DNA of 64,000 nt. Origin: Tidjanibacter sp. Its GTDB lineage: Bacteria; Bacteroidota; Bacteroidia; Bacteroidales; Rikenellaceae. The notes under the pieces are model-generated. The model saw only the letters and a program-made list of their open reading frames with translations, did no database searches and was not told where the DNA came from. The position numbers and the translations under genes were made by a program. The DNA lies in contig JAFPBB010000047.1 of the NCBI GenBank assembly GCA_017390585.1, positions 1-64,000 on the forward strand, written 5' to 3'. Of the stretch, positions 31,715 to 38,956 are shown in pieces. How positions within the stretch are numbered: the stretch's first letter is position 1; each line of letters opens with the position of its first letter.

Positions 31715-34390
31715 TTACTCAACCATTGCCGAGCAGTTGAGAATATTCTGGCTCTTATCGTAGACAAGAATGTAGGCACCAACGCTCCACGCATAGCAGA
31801 TGTCCGCTGCGTCGAAGGTGATATTGGGGTTGTCACTGATATCCAGATAATATATAAGTGTGGAGATGGTGTCGTCTATCACGCGGAGGTCATTGGAACC
31901 GAGGTAGAGACCTCTGAGACCGCGATGCTGGCCGATGCCTGTGGGCCACTCCTTCAAACAGCGGTTGCCGTGCTCGTCGCGCTGGCTGCGGACAGCGAGC
32001 ACCGTGAGTCCCGAACTATCGAGAGGCTCAAAGGGGAAGTCGCTAAAGCGGTTGAAAGACAAGTCCACTCCATAGAGGTAGGGCATATTGCCGGCGTGCA
32101 TATCCCAAGGCAACTTGCTGAGTCTGTTGTAGGAGAGGTCGAGCGAGGTCATATTGACGCTGTTCTTGTACTCAAACGAACCACTCGGAATCTCGCTTAT
32201 CTCGTTGGCGCTCAGGATGATGTAGGCGATGGTCGAATTGGTATCGGCCAGACATTTGGGATACTTCTTAAACTTGTTGCTTGTCAGCGTGAAGGTCTCC
32301 ACTTTGATACCCTTGTAGCTGCCATCCTCTTCGCCCTCGAACCCATCGATTTGGTTACCTGCAAAGCTAACCGAGGCCATTGTGAAGAGGCTGTTGGCAT
32401 TGAAGATGTTGGGCACTTTGGTCAGGCGGTTGTAGTTCACCGAGAAGGTCTCCACATCGTCGTAGCCACAGAAGTAGCCTTCGGCATCTTTGGGCAGACT
32501 CTCGAGGAGGTTGAAGTCGAGATAGAGTTGCACGGGAGCAACCTCGCGTCCGAGGGGGTGAACCTTCTCTATCTTATTGAGTGCCAAGTCGAGAAGACCT
32601 ATTTTCTTCATATTCCTGAATGATTCGGGCAACTCCTTCAGGTTGCCTTGACGGCAGTAGAGAATCTGGAGTTTCTCTTTGCTGGGGCCGTTGGCCAGAG
32701 CGTCGAGACCTTTGTAAATCTCCTCTGCCGACCACTGTACGTTGTTCGAAATGTTCATCGACACCAACTCGGGCATCTTGGTGATGACCATAGGGAACTT
32801 GGTCATCTTGGGACAGTTGTACAACTCGAAGTCTGTGAGTGCGGTGAGGTTGGCTATCTCTTCGGGTAGGCTCTCAAGCTCGCCGTTGGCTATGTATAAG
32901 TACTCGAGTTTGGTCAGCTTTCCAATCTCTTTGGGGATGCTGCGGAGGCCATTGCAGAGGGTACCGTGGGAGGTGTCCATAGGGCGGATACTCTTCTGTT
33001 TGCCGGTTTTCACGTCGATGATATCTGCTTCATCCATAGTCTCATAGAGCTTGGTGGCCTCAATCGAGATGTTGTGCTCTGCGAGAGCTCGCGCGCAAGG
33101 CTCGGAGAATTGAATGGGGGTGTGCAATTCGCGCAACCACCTACCGTGCAACTCCATACGGTTGCGAGTACGCTCCTCGAGCGAGATGGAGGCGTCGATT
33201 GTGGGGTCGTAGGTGAAGTTGGTGTCATTGTGGGTGCCGAGATAGAGCTCCACAAGCTCGGTGAGTTGACCGATTGCGGGGGAGAGGTCGCCACGGAAAC
33301 CGAAGTTGCTGATGTCGATGCGTGCGATACGGCCATTGGGGTGAACCATAACGCCGGGCTGGTTGCACCAAAGGTCCACATCGCAGTTGAAATTCCAGTT
33401 GCTGCCGTCGGCATAATCCTCACCCACAAAGTGCCAATTGGGGCCGTCGAGGCTCTCCCAAATAGCCTTCAGTGCGTAGTAGTCTTGAATGTAATCGTCT
33501 GCCTCGTAGAGCGATACGTTCACTTTGGCAGTGGTGGTTTTGTTGTCCTGAACGGTAAAGCTGCTCTCGGCAGGATTGGTTTTGGTCTCCAGCAGAATGC
33601 CGTTCGAGTCATAGGTCTGATAGCCAACGACCTTGTAGCTACCTGCGGGGAGCCACAGGAGTGTGTCGCACGCAATTGAAGAGGTTTTGTAGCCATCCTC
33701 CACCTCATCTTCTGTGTCGAAGTGTACGTCGAAGTCGCAAGGCAGCTTCTCGAACTTGGTGGGGAAGCCTGTATATTTATTCTCCACGGTGATATCCACG
33801 GTGTGAATCTCATCGAATGTGTACATTCGATCCACTGCGCGGGTACCCTCATAGGGGCTACCCTCGAAGTCGCTCATATCTTTCTTCAGAGCGAATGTTA
33901 CCAAGCCGCGAGCCACAACATTCACGGGGATGTCGTGGATGATCAGACCGCCCTCAATCACGGTAAACTCATTGTCGCCCTCGGGGTCGGGAGTGCCGAT
34001 GTGAATGGGCTCGTCGTCGGCATCGTAGAGCGTGTAGGTGATAAGTTTGTAGTCACCAGTGAGGAGCTTGAGTTTGGCGCTTCTCAGGCCCCACTCGGCT
34101 GCGTCGTTCTCACCACCTGTGAGGGTGAGGGTTTGTGCGATGGTGGTCTCGCCGTATTCGAGGGTCACCTTCACCTTGTAGGCATCTGCGAGCCACTCGA
34201 GTTGATCTACGATGGTTGCTCTTGTAGCATCGTCGCTGTTGGGTGCAACGTAGGAGGCTTTTTTGTAGAGCTTAAACTGGGCATAGCCATAGCCATCGCC
34301 GAGTTCGCTCTCCCCTTCGGGTGTGGTGCAACCCACCGCAAAGAGTGCGATGGTTGCAATCACCCATTTCCATATATACTTGAATCTCAT
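31715..34390 (-). CDS. Large leucine-rich-repeat surface lipoprotein (DUF4458-like N-terminus)
   Basis: 891 residues with a lipoprotein signal ending LFAVGC (Cys21). Residues about 30-300 contain two or three related beta-rich modules (KVKVTLEYGETTIAQTLTL, LLTGDYKLITYTLYDADD, LPAGSYKVVGYQTYDSNG) resembling DUF4458. From about residue 340 the protein is a leucine-rich-repeat solenoid with more than ten repeats (ELVELYLGTHNDTNF, LTKLEYLYIANGELESLPEEI, MTSLDLSYNRLSKLPWDM, LRGLYLGSNDLRVIDD). LRR solenoids generally bind proteins. It is probably surface exposed and captures a macromolecule for the SusCD transporter (inference). Confidence 0.85.
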   Translation of the reverse strand: MRFKYIWKWVIATIALFAVGCTTPEGESELGDGYGYAQFKLYKKASYVAPNSDDATRATIVDQLEWLADAYKVKVTLEYGETTIAQTLTLTGGENDAAEWGLRSAKLKLLTGDYKLITYTLYDADDEPIHIGTPDPEGDNEFTVIEGGLIIHDIPVNVVARGLVTFALKKDMSDFEGSPYEGTRAVDRMYTFDEIHTVDITVENKYTGFPTKFEKLPCDFDVHFDTEDEVEDGYKTSSIACDTLLWLPAGSYKVVGYQTYDSNGILLETKTNPAESSFTVQDNKTTTAKVNVSLYEADDYIQDYYALKAIWESLDGPNWHFVGEDYADGSNWNFNCDVDLWCNQPGVMVHPNGRIARIDISNFGFRGDLSPAIGQLTELVELYLGTHNDTNFTYDPTIDASISLEERTRNRMELHGRWLRELHTPIQFSEPCARALAEHNISIEATKLYETMDEADIIDVKTGKQKSIRPMDTSHGTLCNGLRSIPKEIGKLTKLEYLYIANGELESLPEEIANLTALTDFELYNCPKMTKFPMVITKMPELVSMNISNNVQWSAEEIYKGLDALANGPSKEKLQILYCRQGNLKELPESFRNMKKIGLLDLALNKIEKVHPLGREVAPVQLYLDFNLLESLPKDAEGYFCGYDDVETFSVNYNRLTKVPNIFNANSLFTMASVSFAGNQIDGFEGEEDGSYKGIKVETFTLTSNKFKKYPKCLADTNSTIAYIILSANEISEIPSGSFEYKNSVNMTSLDLSYNRLSKLPWDMHAGNMPYLYGVDLSFNRFSDFPFEPLDSSGLTVLAVRSQRDEHGNRCLKEWPTGIGQHRGLRGLYLGSNDLRVIDDTISTLIYYLDISDNPNITFDAADICYAWSVGAYILVYDKSQNILNCSAMVE

Positions 34391-34420
34391 ATTATTAAGT
34401 TTTCAGAGGTTAGTAGCTCG

Positions 34421-36397
34421 TTACTCGGCATTGTAGACTACAATCAATTGGAGCACAACGTTGTAGTTGTTGGAGCCGTAGAAGGTGATGCGACCTTTGA
34501 CCGACTCGCTACTGTTGGCGGTGACGGTAGTCTCCTTACCTTTTTTGGAGCTGGTCAGCCAAGCCTGATAGGGGTAGGCCATTGTGTAGTCGGGCAGAAG
34601 GAGTGCGATGCTGTTGCACCTGGAGTTGAGGGTGAGTCGATATTGGAGGATGCCCATAAATGCATCCTCTGCGTTGTAATCCTCATCACCGGATACGATG
34701 GCCTCCAGGAATACGCCATTGTCGATGGCCATATTCTCGTCGACAAATTTAACATCGCCTTCCACCTTGGGATAGGGGCTAAATTCGGGGTCCAAAACAA
34801 CGTGGATGAGAGCGAAGGCTACGCCCTTGTCGTCATAGAAGATGAAGGTGGCCTCATTTTGTCCCTGCTTACCGGGCATAGTGTTCTCAAACTGACCCTC
34901 CTCGGTGCCGAGTCGGCTGCGAATGATGTAGCCATTTTCGATGGCCTCGCTGGGGTCGCTCTCACTGATGGTTACCCAGCTGGTTGCGGGGTCGTAGGTG
35001 TTGCCGCTGTAGCCGTTGTAGCCAAAGATACGATAGTTTGCAAACTGTTTGCGGAAGACGAGGTCGTCACCCGAGTTGTTGTTGCGGAGGGTGAGCCTGT
35101 ATGCATAGGGGATGTTTGCCCAGCTACCCTGCCAGGGCCAAGTGTTGTTCTCGAGTTTCTCGAATTTGGCTGCGAAGCCTTTCATAACATCCTCATCGTA
35201 GGCATAGATGGGCTCGCTGGTGTCGATAATCTCAACACCCTCCTGAGTAATCTCACACACCACATAGTCGGCGTAGTTGGTGGCACCAGCCTGGGGCATA
35301 GGGATTGCCACAAGTGCGCCGTAGCGGAGCTCGGTGGATTCGTTCACCATAACATTGAGGCTGAAATTACGCATCCACACACCCTCTTCTCCTGCCTCGG
35401 AGGGGAAATCCTCGACCTCGAGTTCAATCCACTCTGCGCCCTCGAGCGAGTAGGTGCCGTCGGCGCTCTTGCCAACAGCGAAGAACTCTACGCCGCGGGG
35501 TGAAGTAATGCGACCATAGGCCGACTCAACATAGGAGTCCGAGCTTGCTGCGAAAAACTCGCCCGCAGCATTGAAGGTGGCTGCACTAACGATGTCAACC
35601 TCGCAGAGATTCTTGCAACCCTCGATGGTGGTGGTGAAACTCTTGACCACGATGATGTCACTGTCGTCTACAACGCCATCGCCATTGCGGTCGCGTGAGT
35701 CGCAGAACTCAAGAGTGCAAGTGGTATCCTCCAAGGGGCGTTTTTCGTCCACAGTGCGGAAGAATATCTCTGTGCGACCTGCGCTACCGGAGGTTTTGTT
35801 GATGTCTATCCAGTCGGGGGTGTCGACGCCAAAGTTCCAGCTGAAGTTGGCGTCGACCGCAAAGCGAAGCATCCACTGCTCGTTGCACCACATCCACTCG
35901 AGTTTGTCGCTGCTGGGGGTGGAGACATATTGGTAGTTGCCCTCCTCGTCGGAGACAAACACGCTCTCGGTTGCGTCATACTCTGCGACGTAGACGTCGA
36001 GGGTGCGCTCTTTGGAACCACGAGTGAGCTCTGCCACCACGCGAGTCTCCTCGCCCATAGTCATCTCCACGGCGCATACTCTCACATTGTCGAACTCCTC
36101 GGTGTTGGCCACGCCGATTGTGACTTCGTGGCTACCGGCTTCGCCTTTGATGGTGTAGCGCTCGCTCTCGCCCACGATAAACTTGAAGTAGCTTGCCACC
36201 TCGGTGGGGATCTTGAGAGTCCACTTCATATTGGCATCGAAGGTGAACTTAAACTCCTCACCGGCAGCAACATTGGCGGTGATTTTCTCGGGAAATTCGG
36301 GCTTGGAGGGTTCCTCTACGGGAGTGTTGCAACCGACGAATCCGAGTGTTAATGCGGCCAGCAGGCTCCACATTATGGTTACGATACTGCGTTTCAT
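34421..36397 (-). CDS. Large multi-domain surface lipoprotein with BACON-like modules
   Basis: 658 residues. Signal ends LGFVGC (Cys23) followed by TPVEE. Several Ig/BACON-like sandwich modules are suggested: FTFDANMKWTLKIPTEVASYFKF, RFAVDANFSWNFGVDTPDWI, then regions around VCEITQEGVEIIDT and WVTISESDPSEA. A loop DRNGDGVVDDSD near residue 245 has EF-hand/dockerin-type calcium ligands. I do not recognise a full-length family with certainty (DUF5003-like is possible). Likely a surface binding protein of the SusCD system. Confidence 0.75.
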   Translation of the reverse strand: MKRSIVTIMWSLLAALTLGFVGCNTPVEEPSKPEFPEKITANVAAGEEFKFTFDANMKWTLKIPTEVASYFKFIVGESERYTIKGEAGSHEVTIGVANTEEFDNVRVCAVEMTMGEETRVVAELTRGSKERTLDVYVAEYDATESVFVSDEEGNYQYVSTPSSDKLEWMWCNEQWMLRFAVDANFSWNFGVDTPDWIDINKTSGSAGRTEIFFRTVDEKRPLEDTTCTLEFCDSRDRNGDGVVDDSDIIVVKSFTTTIEGCKNLCEVDIVSAATFNAAGEFFAASSDSYVESAYGRITSPRGVEFFAVGKSADGTYSLEGAEWIELEVEDFPSEAGEEGVWMRNFSLNVMVNESTELRYGALVAIPMPQAGATNYADYVVCEITQEGVEIIDTSEPIYAYDEDVMKGFAAKFEKLENNTWPWQGSWANIPYAYRLTLRNNNSGDDLVFRKQFANYRIFGYNGYSGNTYDPATSWVTISESDPSEAIENGYIIRSRLGTEEGQFENTMPGKQGQNEATFIFYDDKGVAFALIHVVLDPEFSPYPKVEGDVKFVDENMAIDNGVFLEAIVSGDEDYNAEDAFMGILQYRLTLNSRCNSIALLLPDYTMAYPYQAWLTSSKKGKETTVTANSSESVKGRITFYGSNNYNVVLQLIVVYNAE

Positions 36398-36445
36398 ATT
36401 GTAGTGTTGTTTTTTTTATATTCGTTGTTATTCCTAATCAATCTT

Positions 36446-37357
36446 CTACATCTGTGCGAGGATATCCTCGGCCTCTTCGTCGCTCATCCATTCGATGACA
36501 TTGTAGAAGTGGCCAATGGTGCCGATGGGCTCTCCCATATCCTCCACATAGACGTGCATCCATAGCACTGCAAATCGCTGGCACGCATTGAAGTAGGACT
36601 CGTAGTAGGGGCTTGTGGCGCCGAGAATGTGGTCGTCTCCGTGGAACATTCCGAGTACGGAACCCTCGTCGCTGATGGTCTGCTCATCCATTGTGATGAT
36701 GGGTTTTTCGGGATCCTCGCCGTGGAAACGAAGCTCAACATCGTAGCCATCGTAGAAGCAATTGCGGAGAATGATGGTATTCTCTTTTGTGGGGTGCAAT
36801 TCGCTCTTGGCGATTCTCTGGTAGGATTGGTTGTTGCCGGGGTAGTCGCGGAGCAGCATCGAACTTACCAAGCAGTAGCCCGTGTAGTTGTTGATATCGT
36901 AGGGGCAACTCTTGTACATTGCCACTTTGGTCTGTGTGGCATCGGTGTAGAGGTCGTTCCACTCCATCTCCTCAGGTACAATGAGTTTGAGGATGAATCC
37001 GAGCGAGTCGGCGGGCTCGATGTTCTCGTAGATACCCTGCACCCTCACTTCGCCTGCGAGTTTACCAGCGGGAATGGTTACGCTGTTGGAGAGGAGGCGG
37101 TAGTGTACTCCTTCGATGGCATTGCTACCCTTGTCGATAACCTCCACGCCGAACGTGAGGTCTCTCTTGGAGGGAACGGTCATTGCCACATCTATGCCTA
37201 CATATTCCTGGTTCTCCTGCACGAGGAAGTATTGCTCCTGCTCGGCGAACATCACATACTGCTTGTCGCTGTAGGTGGTATATTGCTCATCGCAGCCGAT
37301 GGTAGCTGCGGTCAGAAGCAACGATGCTACTATATATATTATAGGTGTCTTTTTCAT
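36446..37357 (-). CDS. SusCD-associated lipoprotein, DUF4984/DUF4843-like
   Basis: 303 residues, signal ending AATIGC (Cys22) with acidic residues directly after it (CDEQY), a pattern compatible with surface export of Bacteroidota lipoproteins. The N-terminal domain (DVAMTVPSKRDLTFGVEVID, YRLLSNSVTIPAGKLAGEVRV) is a Calx-beta/DUF4843-type sandwich. The C-terminal region (about 150-300) has an NYTGYCLVSSMLLRDYPGN segment I cannot assign with certainty. Position directly after susD is typical for the surface-accessory protein of such loci. Confidence 0.75.
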   Translation of the reverse strand: MKKTPIIYIVASLLLTAATIGCDEQYTTYSDKQYVMFAEQEQYFLVQENQEYVGIDVAMTVPSKRDLTFGVEVIDKGSNAIEGVHYRLLSNSVTIPAGKLAGEVRVQGIYENIEPADSLGFILKLIVPEEMEWNDLYTDATQTKVAMYKSCPYDINNYTGYCLVSSMLLRDYPGNNQSYQRIAKSELHPTKENTIILRNCFYDGYDVELRFHGEDPEKPIITMDEQTISDEGSVLGMFHGDDHILGATSPYYESYFNACQRFAVLWMHVYVEDMGEPIGTIGHFYNVIEWMSDEEAEDILAQM

Positions 37358-37396
37358 ATCTCTCTATTTTTCTCTGTGTTTGTTGGCAGCCTATTT

Positions 37397-38926
37397 TTAG
37401 TTGTTGCTCTTGTTGGGGAGTACTTGTGAGCCGGGAGCCTCCAATTCGTGTTGGGGGATGGGCCACACCAATCGAGGGTCGTCTGCCTTGATGCTGATGG
37501 AGCTACCCTCGGTGAGAGTGTGGAGCTGAGGGGTGCGGCTGAAGCCGTTGCCGTTGTTGTAGAGTTTGCCCCAACGTTTGATATCCTGCAACCTGTGGCC
37601 CTCCATAAAGAGCTCTCTCACTCGTTCGTTGGCAATCTCTGTGATGAAGTTGTCTGCCGAGAGAGATATGGAGCCGCCGCCACCCGAGAATCGGGATGCA
37701 CGCAGGGTGTTCATATCGGCTGTTGCCTTGGAGAAGTCGGGAGTGCTCTTGCGGCAGTAGGCCTCGGCACGAATCAGATACTGCTCTGCCAGACGGAAGG
37801 GCTTGGGCATCGAGACGTGGTAGATGTAGTTGGAGATGAAGCTCTGGTTGCCGTAGTATTTCACGAGCAGGGGCCAAGTGAGTGCGTGGTCGTAGCCCGT
37901 GGAGAGGGTGGCGAAGTAGGAGTTGAGCCTCATATCGCCCGAGCCGTAGAGGTCCAATGCCCACTGAGCGGGAACGTAGTCGGGGTAGTAGTAGGTGTAG
38001 TCGGTGGTGAAGTTGAGGAATACCTGTCCGAGAGCACCTCCATAGGATGTGGGGGTGAAGCCCACCTGCCAGATGGTCTCTGTTGCCAAGTCGTTGTTCC
38101 ACATATAGTCGAAGAAGGTCATCTCGTTGGTGTAGAGCACATTGGCTGCCGAGAGGGAGTACATACCGTTTTCGTGGTCGATTACTGCCGAGGCGTGTTG
38201 GATGGCAGCGTCCCAATCCTGCATATAGAGTGCCACTCGTGCGTGGAGTGCGTGGGCAACCGCGTTGGTCATATAGTAGCTCGAGTAGATGTCGTATTGG
38301 CTATCCAGAATGTTCTCGGCCATCTCGAGGTCGGCCACAACAAATTCGTAGGACTCCTTCAGGGTCGCCCTCACGCTCGGTTCCTCTTTGGAGTAGCCTT
38401 TGCGGAGCACCACGCCGAGTTCTGTGTCGGCAGTTGCGGGGTCATAGGCGTTGCAGAAGAACTTGATCAACTCGGAGTAGCAGAGTGCCCTGATGGTGTA
38501 GACCTCACCGGTGTACTGTTCGAGTATGGTGATGTTGTTGTCGTCCACCTGCTTGGCAATGATGTCGTCGATGCGCTCGAGGTAGAAGTTACAGTTGCTG
38601 ATGATGCTGTAGAGCGATGCGTAGACTGCCTCCACCTCGCTATTGGTGGAGCGGATGTTCCAGAGCCAATGCTGTCCGTAGGTATTGGAGTAGCCGTCTA
38701 CGGCATAGACGAGGTCGGTTTGGATGTCGGGCAGGAGGGTGATGTGGCCGCTCCAAAGGGCGCTACTCTTCATCATAGAGTAGATGCCCGTCACGGTCTG
38801 CGACGCATCGTCGAAGCTCTGCATTGCCTCATCTGCGGGGATTGCCGACGCGGGCAGTTTGTCGAGGCAGGAGGTGGTGGCAACAAGGGTTGCGAGCACC
38901 ACTGCAAAGTATTTTATTTTGTTCAT
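37397..38926 (-). CDS. susD: SusD/RagB-family nutrient-binding outer-membrane lipoprotein
   Basis: About 509 residues from the ATG at 38926 (another ATG lies 9 bases upstream). The lipoprotein signal ends VATTSC. SusD features: N-terminal tetratricopeptide-like helices (FDDASQTVTGIYSMM, EAVYASLYSIISNCNFYLERID), the RALCYSELIKFFCNAY segment, and the C-terminal RVRELFMEGHRLQDIKRWGKL block characteristic of the family. SusD forms the lid over the SusC barrel and captures substrate. Whether it binds glycan or peptide cannot be read from sequence; neighbours favour peptides. It starts 30 bases after susC. Confidence 0.95.
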   Translation of the reverse strand: MNKIKYFAVVLATLVATTSCLDKLPASAIPADEAMQSFDDASQTVTGIYSMMKSSALWSGHITLLPDIQTDLVYAVDGYSNTYGQHWLWNIRSTNSEVEAVYASLYSIISNCNFYLERIDDIIAKQVDDNNITILEQYTGEVYTIRALCYSELIKFFCNAYDPATADTELGVVLRKGYSKEEPSVRATLKESYEFVVADLEMAENILDSQYDIYSSYYMTNAVAHALHARVALYMQDWDAAIQHASAVIDHENGMYSLSAANVLYTNEMTFFDYMWNNDLATETIWQVGFTPTSYGGALGQVFLNFTTDYTYYYPDYVPAQWALDLYGSGDMRLNSYFATLSTGYDHALTWPLLVKYYGNQSFISNYIYHVSMPKPFRLAEQYLIRAEAYCRKSTPDFSKATADMNTLRASRFSGGGGSISLSADNFITEIANERVRELFMEGHRLQDIKRWGKLYNNGNGFSRTPQLHTLTEGSSISIKADDPRLVWPIPQHELEAPGSQVLPNKSNN

Positions 38927-38956
38927 AATCTTCATAGTATTCTGTGCTATGTGTGG

